Assembly: GCF_004014875.1 (NCBI RefSeq) | Contig: NZ_CP034929.1 | Span: forward strand, 1,736,001-1,800,000 | Origin: Nocardioides yefusunii | GTDB lineage: Bacteria > Actinomycetota > Actinomycetes > Propionibacteriales > Nocardioidaceae | Direction of reading: 5' to 3' | DNA: 64,000 nt | Shown here: one piece after another, positions 55,683 to 64,000 of the stretch | Layout: each line of letters begins with the position of its first letter | Numbering within the stretch: the first letter of the stretch is position 1 | The notes under the pieces: model-generated | Told to the model about the DNA's origin: nothing | Database searches by the model: none | The model's input: only the letters and a program-made list of their open reading frames with translations | Translations under genes and position numbers: made by a program

Positions 55683-56648
55683 TCAGGTGAGCAGCGGCTC
55701 GATCGCCAGCGTCACGAAGAGCAGCGAGAGGTACAGGTTCGAGTTGTGGAACAGGCGCATCGGCGCGATGTCCGCCAGGTGGTTGGACTTCTTGGTCCGG
55801 CCGTACAGCTTGTGCGCCTCGAGGAGGAAGTACGCACCCAGGACACCCGCCACGACCGGGTAGATCCAACCGGTGTCAGCGATCGGCCACAGGCTCATCG
55901 AGACCGCGACCATCACCCAGGAGTACATGACGATCTGCTTGCCGACGACGTGGGCAGGAGCCACGACGGGAAGCATCGGGACATCGACCTGGGCATAGTC
56001 CTCGCGGTACTTGAGCGCGAGGGCCCAGGTGTGCGGCGGGGTCCAGAAGAAGACGACCAGGAACAGCACGAAGGGCTCCCAGGCGAGCTCGCCGGTGACC
56101 GACGTCCATCCGATCATCGCGGGGAAGCAACCAGCGATGCCGCCCCAGACGATGTTCTGGGTGGTGCGACGCTTGAGCAGCATCGTGTAGACGAAGACGT
56201 AGAACGCATTCGCACCGAGCGAGAGCATCGCCGAGAGCGGGTTCACGCCGAACCACAGGACCAGCGTCGAGCCGACCGCCAGGATCGTGGCGAAGATCAG
56301 CGCCGAGACCGGGCTGACGACGTGTGCCGGCAGGGCGCGACGACGCGTACGACGCATCTGCTCGTCGATGTCGCGGTCGTAGATGCAGTTGTACGCCGAG
56401 GCGGAACCGGCGCTCATCGCACCGCCGAGGACGGTCCACAGGACGAGGTCGAGGGCCGGCACGCCTCGCTGGGCGAAGAACATGACGGGGACCGTCGTCA
56501 GGAGCAACAGCTCCATGACACGGGGCTTCGTCAGTCCCACGTACGCAGCGATGACGTCCTTGACGGTCGCTCTACCCCTGTCGGTTCCCTCCTCGGAATT
56601 CTGGGAGGGGTTCTCGGCGGTCGAAGCCGAGCGGGCGACGTAGGTCAC
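55683..56648 (-). CDS. ctaB: Protoheme IX farnesyltransferase (heme O synthase)
   Basis: A 321-aa membrane prenyltransferase that converts heme B to heme O. The Mg-diphosphate motif NCIYDRDIDEQMRRTRRRAL is intact, the second motif lies in REDYAQVDVPMLPV, and about eight helices are present. The N-terminus has some 25 hydrophilic extra residues. It starts at GTG 56648 with GAGG upstream. It is divergent from tkt with overlapping promoters. The downstream side faces the IS30 element, which may have removed or moved its terminator. Confidence 0.95.
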   Translation of the reverse strand: MTYVARSASTAENPSQNSEEGTDRGRATVKDVIAAYVGLTKPRVMELLLLTTVPVMFFAQRGVPALDLVLWTVLGGAMSAGSASAYNCIYDRDIDEQMRRTRRRALPAHVVSPVSALIFATILAVGSTLVLWFGVNPLSAMLSLGANAFYVFVYTMLLKRRTTQNIVWGGIAGCFPAMIGWTSVTGELAWEPFVLFLVVFFWTPPHTWALALKYREDYAQVDVPMLPVVAPAHVVGKQIVMYSWVMVAVSMSLWPIADTGWIYPVVAGVLGAYFLLEAHKLYGRTKKSNHLADIAPMRLFHNSNLYLSLLFVTLAIEPLLT

Positions 56649-56687
56649 GGTGAAGAACCTCGGTGCTTGGGGAGTGATGCGGTATCG

Positions 56688-56713
56688 AGTCTAGCCCGCC
56701 GCACCAGTAGGCT
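56688..56713. promoter_or_regulatory. Back-to-back -10 boxes of ctaB and tkt
   Basis: The minus-strand TAGACT (56688-56693) serves ctaB (leader about 33 nt) and the plus-strand TAGGCT (56708-56713) serves tkt (leader about 37 nt). Only 14 bases separate them, so polymerases at the two promoters would compete. Confidence 0.5.
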
Positions 56714-56756
56714 CGGACTTGCCGTAGACCTCCCCCCGCCCACGAAGAGGACGCAC

Positions 56757-58871
56757 GTGACCACTGCCACCAACTCGAAGACCACTCTCGAGTGGACCGA
56801 CCTCGACGCGAAGGCGGTCGACACCGCCCGCCTGCTTGCCATGGACGCCGTGCAGAAGGTCGGCAACGGCCACCCCGGCACCGCCGTCAGCCTTGCGCCG
56901 GTCGCGCACCTCCTCTTCCAGAAGGTGATGAAGCACTCACCTGCCGACCCCCACTGGATCGCGCGCGACCGCTTCGTCCTCTCCTGCGGACACACCTCGC
57001 TGACCCTCTACAACCAGCTGTTCCTGGCCGGTTTCGGTCTCGAGATCGACGACATCAAGGCACTCCGCACCTGGGGCTCCCTCACCCCGGGACACCCCGA
57101 GTACCGCCACACGGCCGGCGTCGAGACCACCACCGGTCCGCTCGGCCAGGGCATCGCGAACGCCGTCGGCATGGCCATGGCCGCCCGTCGACAGCGCGGC
57201 ATGCTCGACCCCGAGGCCCCCGTGGGCGAGTCGATCTTCGACCACCACGTGTTCTGCATCGCCTCCGACGGTGACCTGCAGGAAGGTGTCTCGGCCGAGG
57301 CCTCCTCCATCGCCGGTCACCAGCAGCTCGGCAACCTCACCCTGATCTACGACGCCAACCAGATCTCCATCGAGGAGGACACCGACGTCGCCTTCACCGA
57401 GGACGTGGCCAAGCGCTACGAGGCCTACGGCTGGGACGTCCGCGTCGTCGACTGGGCCGGAAACCGCAACGGCGCCGAGTACGTCGAGGACGTCGCCGAG
57501 CTCTTCGACGCCATCGAGGCCGGCAAGGCCGTCACCGACAAGCCGACCTTCATCGTCCTCAAGACGATCATCGCCTGGCCCGCCCCGAAGGCCCAGGGCA
57601 CCGGTGCCTCCCACGGTTCCGCCCTCGGCGACGACGAGATCAAGGCCACCAAGGCGCTCCTCGGGTTCGACCCCGAGGCCACCTTCGCCGTCTCCGACGA
57701 GGTCCTGGCCCACACCCGCTCCGCCGTGACCCGCGGTCTGGCGCTGCAGGCCGAGTTCGACGAGGCGTTCGCCGCCTGGGCTGCTGCCCACCCCGAGCGT
57801 GCGGCCCTGCTCGAGCGCATCTCGACCCGCACGCTGCCCGCGGGCTTCGCCGACAACCTGCCGGTCTACCCGGCCGACGCGAAGGGCCTCGCCACCCGCA
57901 AGGCCTCCGGTGAGGTCATCAACGCCCTCGCCGCGACGCTCCCTGAGCTGTGGGGCGGCTCGGCCGACCTCGCCGAGTCCAACAACACCACGATCAAGGG
58001 TGCGGACTCCTTCATTCCGGTCCAGCACACCACCAGCCACTGGAACGGGAACCCGTACGGCCGCGTGCTGCACTTCGGCATCCGTGAGCACGCCATGGGC
58101 GCGATCATGAACGGCATCACCCTGCACGGTGGCACCCGCGTCTTCGGCGGCACCTTCCTGCAGTTCGCCGACTACATGCGTCCCTCGGTCCGCCTCGCGG
58201 CCCTGATGGGTCTCCCGGTCACCTACGTCTGGACCCACGACTCCATCGGCCTCGGCGAGGACGGCCCGACCCACCAGCCGATCGAGCACGTCGCCGCCCT
58301 GCGCGCCATCCCGGGCCTCGACGTCGTTCGCCCGGCCGACGCCAACGAGACCGCCGCCGCATGGAAGGCCGTCATGGAGCGCACCGACCGCCCCGCCGGT
58401 CTCGCGCTCAGCCGCCAGAACCTCCCGACCTTCCCGCGTGGCGAGCAGGGCTACGCCACCACCGAGGGTGTCGCCAAGGGTGGATACGTCCTCCTCGACA
58501 CCGAGGGCACCCCGGACGTCGTCCTGGTCGCCACCGGTTCCGAAGTCCAGCTGGCCGTCGCCGCCCGTGAGGCCCTGGCCGCCGAGGGCGTCGCCGCCCG
58601 CGTCGTCTCCATGCCCTGCATCGAGTGGTTCAACGAGCAGGACAGCTCGTACAAGGAATCCGTCATCCCCGCGGACGTGAAGGCTCGCGTCAGCGTGGAG
58701 GCCGGAATTGCCCTGGGTTGGCGCGAGGTCGTCGGCGACGCCGGGCGTATCGTTTCGATCGAGACCTACGGCGCCAGCGCCGATGCCTCGACGATGTTCG
58801 CCCAGTACGGCATCACCGCCGAGGCCGTCGCGCAGGCTGCTCGCGACAGCATCGCTGCCGCGCAGGTCTGA
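56757..58871 (+). CDS. tkt: Transketolase
   Basis: A 704-aa thiamine-diphosphate enzyme of the pentose phosphate pathway. An N-terminal His-rich substrate region ([13 protein letters not shown]) is followed by the TPP motif [19 protein letters not shown] with [10 protein letters not shown]. The catalytic Glu of the second domain is in [16 protein letters not shown], then [21 protein letters not shown] 56757 has GAGG 6 bases upstream; longer in-frame versions would read through the ctaB promoter and gene. It starts the operon tkt-tal-pgi-zwf-opcA. Confidence 0.96.
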   Translation: MTTATNSKTTLEWTDLDAKAVDTARLLAMDAVQKVGNGHPGTAVSLAPVAHLLFQKVMKHSPADPHWIARDRFVLSCGHTSLTLYNQLFLAGFGLEIDDIKALRTWGSLTPGHPEYRHTAGVETTTGPLGQGIANAVGMAMAARRQRGMLDPEAPVGESIFDHHVFCIASDGDLQEGVSAEASSIAGHQQLGNLTLIYDANQISIEEDTDVAFTEDVAKRYEAYGWDVRVVDWAGNRNGAEYVEDVAELFDAIEAGKAVTDKPTFIVLKTIIAWPAPKAQGTGASHGSALGDDEIKATKALLGFDPEATFAVSDEVLAHTRSAVTRGLALQAEFDEAFAAWAAAHPERAALLERISTRTLPAGFADNLPVYPADAKGLATRKASGEVINALAATLPELWGGSADLAESNNTTIKGADSFIPVQHTTSHWNGNPYGRVLHFGIREHAMGAIMNGITLHGGTRVFGGTFLQFADYMRPSVRLAALMGLPVTYVWTHDSIGLGEDGPTHQPIEHVAALRAIPGLDVVRPADANETAAAWKAVMERTDRPAGLALSRQNLPTFPRGEQGYATTEGVAKGGYVLLDTEGTPDVVLVATGSEVQLAVAAREALAAEGVAARVVSMPCIEWFNEQDSSYKESVIPADVKARVSVEAGIALGWREVVGDAGRIVSIETYGASADASTMFAQYGITAEAVAQAARDSIAAAQV

Positions 58872-58906
58872 TCCCCCCACCAACGGAACACCTCCGAGGA
58901 GGAGAC

Positions 58907-60013
58907 GTGACCGCACGACTCAAGGCACTGGGCGCAGCTGGCGTTTCGGTGTGGCTCGACGACCTTTCCCGTGAGCGCCTCGAGAGCGGCAACCTCGCCG
59001 CGCTCGTGGCTGACGGTTCGATCGTCGGCGTGACCACCAACCCGAGCATCTTCGCCGGGGCGGTGTCGAAGGGCGAGCGTTACGACGCTGCCGTGGCTGC
59101 GCACGCCAAGGCCGGAACCGGTGTGGAGGAGGTCGTCTTCGACCTCACCACCGAGGACGTCCGCAACGCGTGTGACGTCCTGGCCGACGTGTACGCCGCC
59201 AGCGAGGGTCGTGACGGTCGCGTCTCCATCGAGGTCTCCCCCACTCTCGCGGACGACGAGGAGGGCACGGTCGCCCAGGCCCTCGCGCTCTGGAAGAGCG
59301 TCGACCGCCCCAACGCGATGATCAAGATCCCGGCCACCGACGCGGGTCTCCCGGCCATCACCCGGGTGCTGGCCGAGGGCATCAGCGTCAACGTGACCCT
59401 GATCTTCGGTCTGGACCGGTACCGCCAGGTTCTCGAGGCCCACCTGGCCGGTATCGAGGCCGCAGCCGCGGCCGGCAAGGACCTCAGCACCATCCACTCG
59501 GTCGCGAGCTTCTTCGTCTCCCGGGTGGACAGCGAGGTCGACGCCCGCCTCGAGGCGCTCGGCGCCGACGTCGCCCTGCAGGGCAAGGCCGCTCTGGCCA
59601 ACGCCCGACTGGCTCACCAGGCGTTTGCCGAGGTCAGCGCATCCGAGCGCTGGACGGCCCTTGCCGCCCGGGGCGCCCAGGCACAGCGCCCACTCTGGGC
59701 CTCCACCGGCGTCAAGAACCCGGCCTACCCCGACACGCTCTACGTCTCTGAGCTCGTCACCCCCGGCACCGTCAACACGATGCCCGAGGCGACGCTCAAC
59801 GCCTTCGCCGACCACGGAGAAGTGACCGGCGACACCGTCTCCACTCTCTACGATGGCGCCGCGGCGGACTTCGCCGCACTCACGGAGGCAGGCATCGACC
59901 TCGCCGACGTGATCCACAAGCTGGAGACCGAGGGCGTCGAGAAGTTCGTCGTCTCGTGGGGCGAACTGCTCGACACGGTCCAGGCCAAGCTGGACGGAGT
60001 CACCATCTCGTGA
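58907..60013 (+). CDS. tal: Transaldolase
   Basis: A 368-aa TIM-barrel aldolase. The Schiff-base lysine is in [34 protein letters not shown] and [13 protein letters not shown] are the conserved first strands. It belongs to the longer actinobacterial transaldolase type (about 370 aa). GTG 58907 has GAGGAGGAG upstream. Its stop overlaps the pgi start (GTGA). Confidence 0.96.
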   Translation: MTARLKALGAAGVSVWLDDLSRERLESGNLAALVADGSIVGVTTNPSIFAGAVSKGERYDAAVAAHAKAGTGVEEVVFDLTTEDVRNACDVLADVYAASEGRDGRVSIEVSPTLADDEEGTVAQALALWKSVDRPNAMIKIPATDAGLPAITRVLAEGISVNVTLIFGLDRYRQVLEAHLAGIEAAAAAGKDLSTIHSVASFFVSRVDSEVDARLEALGADVALQGKAALANARLAHQAFAEVSASERWTALAARGAQAQRPLWASTGVKNPAYPDTLYVSELVTPGTVNTMPEATLNAFADHGEVTGDTVSTLYDGAAADFAALTEAGIDLADVIHKLETEGVEKFVVSWGELLDTVQAKLDGVTIS

Positions 60014-61641
60014 TCACCACGTTCTCCGGGAACGAGGGGGCGGACCTGGAGACGCGCAATCCCCACGGATCGTCCTACGCATCTGCGTTGGACTCCTTGG
60101 TCCAGCACAAGGTGGCATCGCGGCTCTTCGGTCGCGACGCCACCTTGTGGGGGGCCGACGCTGAGGCCGAGGCTGCACAACGTCTCGGCTGGGTCGACCT
60201 CGCCAGTCGCGCGACCAGCGTCGCCACGGCCGCACGGGAACACGCATCGACGTTGCACGCACGCGGCATCAACCGCGTCGTGCTGTGCGGCATGGGCGGC
60301 TCGTCGCTGGCACCTGAGGTCATCTGCGAGTCGACCGGACGCGAACTCGTCGTCCTCGACTCCTCGCACCCCGACATGGTCGCCGAGGTGGTTGCCCAGG
60401 ACCTGTCACACACCGTCGTGGTGATCGCGTCGAAGTCCGGTGGCACCGTCGAGACAGACTCGCACCGTCGCATCTTCGTGCAGGCGTTCACTGACGCAGG
60501 ACTCGTTCCGGCCGAGCACATCGTGGTCATCACCGACCCGGGCTCGCCGTTCGACGTCGCAGCCCAGGAGGCCGGGTACACCGTTTTCCGTGCCGACCCT
60601 GAGGTCGGAGGACGCTACTCCGCGCTCAGCGCCTTCGGCATCGTTCCCTCGGCCCTGGCCGGCGTCGACGTCGACGCCCTCCTGGCCCAGGCACTGGCCG
60701 TCTCGACCGCCTTCGCCTCCGACTCCCCCGACAACCCCGTGCTGCGCCTCGGTGCGTTGATGGGGGAGGCCGTCCGAAGCGGCGTCGACAAGCTCGTCCT
60801 CGCGCCCAGCGACTCCGACGCCCCGACCCTCGGGGTCTGGATCGAGCAGCTCGTGGCCGAGTCCACCGGCAAGCACGGCACCGGCCTGCTGCCGGTCGTG
60901 GTCGGCTCCCCCGCCGCAGCCGGCTTCGCCGAGTCCACCCCGGACGGCCTCCTGGTGAGTTTCGGGGACCTCGTGCCCGACGTCCCGGCTCTTTCGGGAT
61001 GGTCTGCACACGTCCGCGCCTCGCTCGGCGCCCAGTTCCTCCTGTGGGAGGCCGCCACGGCCGTGGCCAGCCACCTGCTGGAGATCAACCCGTTCGACCA
61101 GCCGGACGTCGAGAGCGCCAAGCTCGCCGCACGGTCCATGCTCGACGGCGACGTCGAACGTCGTTCACCGTCCTTCGTCGTCGACGAGGTCGAGGTCTTC
61201 ACCTCCCCCGATCTGCTCCCGAACAGCACACGCACCGTCGAGGCGGCCGTCGAGACGCTCTACTCCCTGGTGCGCGAACCGCGCGACTACCTCGCCATCC
61301 AGGTGTACAGCGACCGACTGCGCGACCACCGCTTCGAGGAGGTCCGCGAACGTCTCGCGGTCAAGCTCGGGCGCCCGGTCACCTTCGGCTGGGGACCCCG
61401 CTTCCTGCACTCCACCGGCCAGTACCACAAGGGTGGGCCCGCCACCGGCGTGTACCTGCAGATCACGGTGGCTCCGCAGGGCGACGTCCAGGTCCCCGGA
61501 CGCCCCTTCACCCTCGGGGAGTTCATCGACGCACAGGCGCAGGGTGACGCCGAGGTACTGGCCACGCGCGGACGTCCTGTGCTACGACTGCACGTGAACG
61601 GCCCCTTCGCGCTGAGAGACCTCATGGAGGCACTTGTATGA
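60010..61641 (+). CDS. pgi: Glucose-6-phosphate isomerase
   Basis: A 543-aa SIS-domain sugar isomerase linking glycolysis to the pentose phosphate pathway. SIS segments are [35 protein letters not shown] and [17 protein letters not shown]; the catalytic Glu region is near [32 protein letters not shown] 60010 overlaps the transaldolase stop by 4 bases and the stop overlaps zwf by 4, so translation is tightly coupled. In some actinobacteria the two proteins are fused; here they are separate. Confidence 0.93.
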   Translation: MITTFSGNEGADLETRNPHGSSYASALDSLVQHKVASRLFGRDATLWGADAEAEAAQRLGWVDLASRATSVATAAREHASTLHARGINRVVLCGMGGSSLAPEVICESTGRELVVLDSSHPDMVAEVVAQDLSHTVVVIASKSGGTVETDSHRRIFVQAFTDAGLVPAEHIVVITDPGSPFDVAAQEAGYTVFRADPEVGGRYSALSAFGIVPSALAGVDVDALLAQALAVSTAFASDSPDNPVLRLGALMGEAVRSGVDKLVLAPSDSDAPTLGVWIEQLVAESTGKHGTGLLPVVVGSPAAAGFAESTPDGLLVSFGDLVPDVPALSGWSAHVRASLGAQFLLWEAATAVASHLLEINPFDQPDVESAKLAARSMLDGDVERRSPSFVVDEVEVFTSPDLLPNSTRTVEAAVETLYSLVREPRDYLAIQVYSDRLRDHRFEEVRERLAVKLGRPVTFGWGPRFLHSTGQYHKGGPATGVYLQITVAPQGDVQVPGRPFTLGEFIDAQAQGDAEVLATRGRPVLRLHVNGPFALRDLMEALV

Positions 61642-63179
61642 CAGCAGGCCTGGGCAGTGACCATGGACGCAACCCGCTGAGGGACCCCCGCGACCGACGA
61701 CTCCCCAGGATTGCTGGGCCGTGCAGCATGGTGCTCTTCGGCGTGACGGGCGACCTCTCGCGCAAGAAGATCATGCCGGCGATCTACGACCTCGCGAACC
61801 GTGGTCTTCTGCCGCCGGGATTCAGCCTGGTGGGCTTCGCGCGTCGTGACTGGGAGGACCAGGACTTCGCCGTGATCGTCGAGCAGGCCGTGCGCGACCA
61901 CGCACGTACTGAATTCCGTCAGGAGGTCTGGGACCAACTCTCCGAGGGGTTCCGGTTCGTCTCCGGCGAGTTCGACGACGGGGCTGCCTTCGCCGAGCTC
62001 CGTACGACCCTGAGCGACCTCGACCAGGAGCGCGGGACCGGCGGCAACCACGCCTTCTACCTGGCCATCCCGCCGGGGATGTTCGGCTCGGTGGTGGGTC
62101 AGCTCAAGGAGTACGGACTCGTCGACGGTGGAGACGCATGGCGTCGCGTCGTCGTCGAGAAACCGTTCGGCCGCGACCTCGAGTCCGCGCGTGAACTCAA
62201 CCAGGTGCTGGCTGACGTCTTCCCCGAGAGTGCGGTCTTCCGGATCGACCACTACCTGGGCAAGGAGACCGTCCAGAACATCCTGGCGCTGCGGTTCGCG
62301 AACACGATCTTCGAACCGATCTGGAACTCCCACTACGTCGACCACGTCCAGATCACGATGGCCGAGGACATCGGCATCGGTGGTCGTGCGGGCTACTACG
62401 ACGGCATCGGTGCCGCCCGGGACGTCATCCAGAACCACCTCCTGCAGCTCCTCGCCCTGGTGGCGATGGAGGAACCGAGCTCCTTCGGGTCGAAGTTCCT
62501 GCGGCAGGAGAAGCAGAAGGTGCTCTCCTCGGTACAGCTCTCCCGACCGCTGAACCGCACCACCGCCCGGGGTCAGTACACCTCTGGCTGGGCCGGTGGC
62601 GAGAAGGTTCCCGGGTTCCTGGAGGAAGAGGGCATCAGCGCCGACTCCGTCACCGAGACCTACGCGGCGATCACCCTGCAGGTGGACAACCGGCGCTGGG
62701 CGGGCGTGCCGTTCTACCTCCGTGCCGGCAAACGTCTGGGCCGCCGCGTCACCGAGGTCGCGGTGGTCTTCAAGCGCGCGCCTCACGTCCCGTTCACCGA
62801 GGAGTCCACCGAGGACCTCACCCAGAACGCCGTCGTGATCCGGGTCCAGCCCGACGAGGGCATGACGGTCCGATTCGGGTCCAAGGTGCCGGGCACCGCG
62901 ATGGAGATCCGCGACGTCAGCATGGACTTCGCCTACGGCGGCACGTTCACCGAGCACTCCCCCGAGGCCTACGAACGTCTGATCCTCGACGTCCTTCTCG
63001 GCGACCCGCCGCTGTTCCCGCGGCACGAGGAGGTCGAGCTCTCCTGGGAGATCCTCGACCCAGTCCTGGAGTACTGGGCCGGCCAGGGACGTCCGGAGGG
63101 CTACCCGGCCGGCACCTGGGGTCCGGCGTCGGCCGACACCATGCTGCAACGCACCGACCGGCTCTGGAGACGTCCATGA
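61638..63179 (+). CDS. zwf: Glucose-6-phosphate 1-dehydrogenase
   Basis: A 513-aa enzyme of the first oxidative step of the pentose phosphate pathway. The NADP-binding VLFGVTGDLSRKKIMPAI comes first, VVEKPFGRDLESAR next, and the active-site RIDHYLGKE is at residues 202-210. The C-terminal beta domain includes PFYLRAGKRLGRRVTEV. ATG 61638 overlaps the pgi stop by 4 bases, and the stop overlaps opcA by 4. Its activity in actinobacteria depends on OpcA. Confidence 0.96.
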   Translation: MTAGLGSDHGRNPLRDPRDRRLPRIAGPCSMVLFGVTGDLSRKKIMPAIYDLANRGLLPPGFSLVGFARRDWEDQDFAVIVEQAVRDHARTEFRQEVWDQLSEGFRFVSGEFDDGAAFAELRTTLSDLDQERGTGGNHAFYLAIPPGMFGSVVGQLKEYGLVDGGDAWRRVVVEKPFGRDLESARELNQVLADVFPESAVFRIDHYLGKETVQNILALRFANTIFEPIWNSHYVDHVQITMAEDIGIGGRAGYYDGIGAARDVIQNHLLQLLALVAMEEPSSFGSKFLRQEKQKVLSSVQLSRPLNRTTARGQYTSGWAGGEKVPGFLEEEGISADSVTETYAAITLQVDNRRWAGVPFYLRAGKRLGRRVTEVAVVFKRAPHVPFTEESTEDLTQNAVVIRVQPDEGMTVRFGSKVPGTAMEIRDVSMDFAYGGTFTEHSPEAYERLILDVLLGDPPLFPRHEEVELSWEILDPVLEYWAGQGRPEGYPAGTWGPASADTMLQRTDRLWRRP

Positions 63180-64000
63180 TCACTCTCGACAACACCACCG
63201 CCAGCAGGATCGCTGCCCAGTTCGTCCGGGCCCGTCGTGACGCCGGAAGCCCTGCGATGGGCATGGTGATGACGTTGGTCGTGGTCGCTCGGGAGGACGC
63301 GGCCGCCGAGGCCATGGAGATCGCCCAGCGGGCCTCACAGGAGCACCCAGCACGTGTCCTGGCCCTGGTCATGGGTGACGGACGTGGAGCAGCCCGGGTC
63401 GACGCCGACATCAGCACCGGATCGGGTCGCGCCGGCGAGACCGCCCTGATCCGACTCAAGGGCGAAGTGGTGCGGCATGCCGAGTCCGTCGTCCTGCCGC
63501 TCCTGCTCCCTGACTCCCCCGTCGTCGTCTGGTGGCCGGTCGACGCTCCCACCGACCCCGCTGCCGATCCGATCGGTCAGTTGGCCCAACGCCGCATCAC
63601 CGACGCCGCGGCGGTCACCAAGCAGAAGACCACGGCGATCGCCCACCAGTGCCGTTCCTACGCCGCCGGCAACACCGACCTCGCCTGGACCCGGCTCACC
63701 CCGTGGCGGGCCCTTCTGGCTGCTGCACTCGACCAGCACACCAGCAAGGTCACCGGTGCGACCGTCATCGGTGAACGCATCAGCCCGTCCACCGAACTGA
63801 TGGTCGCCTGGTTGACCGACCGCCTGCGGGTGCCGGTCGCTCGGGAGAGTTCCCAGGGCACCGGTATCGCGGCAGTCGTGATCGAGACCGCGGACGGCGA
63901 CGTGGTGGTGCGACGTCTCGACGAGCGAGTCGCCGAACTGAGCATCCCCGGTTCACCGACCCGTCCGGTGCCGCTGGCACGGCGCACTGCCGACGAGCTC
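63176..64000 (+). CDS. opcA: Glucose-6-phosphate dehydrogenase assembly protein OpcA, partial
   Basis: 275 codons are visible before the right edge of the window; the usual length is about 300-350, so the C-terminus is missing. Features are MGMVMTLVVVAREDAAAEAM, VLPLLLPDSPVVVWWPVDAP and TPWRALLAAALDQHTSKVTGA. OpcA promotes oligomerisation of Zwf in cyanobacteria and actinobacteria. ATG 63176 overlaps the zwf stop (ATGA). Confidence 0.95.
   Translation, partial: MITLDNTTASRIAAQFVRARRDAGSPAMGMVMTLVVVAREDAAAEAMEIAQRASQEHPARVLALVMGDGRGAARVDADISTGSGRAGETALIRLKGEVVRHAESVVLPLLLPDSPVVVWWPVDAPTDPAADPIGQLAQRRITDAAAVTKQKTTAIAHQCRSYAAGNTDLAWTRLTPWRALLAAALDQHTSKVTGATVIGERISPSTELMVAWLTDRLRVPVARESSQGTGIAAVVIETADGDVVVRRLDERVAELSIPGSPTRPVPLARRTADEL

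Noticed and set aside
55746..56756. In-frame extension of transketolase to 1041 aa
   Set aside because: The extra 337 residues are antisense to ctaB and cross the ctaB/tkt promoters. GTG 56757 has a Shine-Dalgarno and the conserved N-terminus.

Overview
The window is chromosomal DNA of a very GC-rich actinobacterium, most likely from the Nocardioidaceae (Nocardioides or a close relative). The evidence is an InhA-type enoyl-ACP reductase, an OpcA-dependent glucose-6-phosphate dehydrogenase, a SUF operon led by SufR, a Rieske protein and SufU inside that operon, actinobacterial families (DUF3090, SCO1664, DUF3099, DUF5703, acVLRF1) and many GTG starts. From memory, the order sufR-suf operon / ABC pair-ctaA / ctaB-tkt-tal-zwf-opcA, with an echA and an ABC-F gene nearby, matches the Rv1446c-Rv1473 neighbourhood of Mycobacterium tuberculosis. 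This is a conserved backbone region with one insertion sequence. There is no prophage, CRISPR array or integrase.

Layout. 1-7.1 kb: a SCO1664/DUF3090/histidine-phosphatase cluster (normally beside mycothiol ligase mshC), CorA, UppP, an aldo/keto reductase, a DUF5703 protein and an M20 peptidase. 7.1-9.6 kb: two near-identical tRNA-Leu(GAG) genes bracketing one uncharacterised 650-aa gene. 9.6-23 kb: a GMC oxidoreductase with a ferredoxin-like cysteine motif, a LysR-like effector domain without a DNA-binding part, a nucleosidase, a galactokinase, two acyl-CoA dehydrogenases, peptide deformylase, a SpoU methyltransferase, the siroheme synthase, a flavin oxidoreductase pair and a hydrolase. 23-41 kb: TauE/stomatin/NfeD, an ABC ATPase, serB, SixA, fabI-fabG, DUF3099, SURF1, an ABC exporter, an enoyl-CoA hydratase, an ABC-F protein with an upstream leader peptide, a zinc peptidase, a phosphotransferase and acVLRF1. 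40.7-47.5 kb: sufR-B-D-rieske-C-S-U-T on the minus strand. 47.7-51.5 kb: an ABC-2 exporter, ctaA and an L,D-transpeptidase. 51.5-55.7 kb: a two-domain teichoic-acid polymerase and an IS30-family element. 55.7-64 kb: ctaB, then tkt-tal-pgi-zwf-opcA, which runs off the right edge.

How the parts relate: ctaA, ctaB and SURF1 make heme A and assemble cytochrome aa3. SUF supplies Fe-S clusters. tkt-tal-pgi-zwf-opcA is one translationally coupled pentose-phosphate operon. fabG-fabI serve fatty-acid synthesis.

Regulation visible in the sequence: about twenty genes have a TANNNT -10 box ending 6-8 bases before the start codon, which implies leaderless mRNAs. This pattern also settles several otherwise ambiguous starts. 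Two related long hairpins form a repeat family, and convergent genes are separated by strong hairpins. No stretch longer than about 230 bases lacks a gene. The largest gaps (21685-21883, 37486-37714, 47503-47700) are divergent promoter regions.
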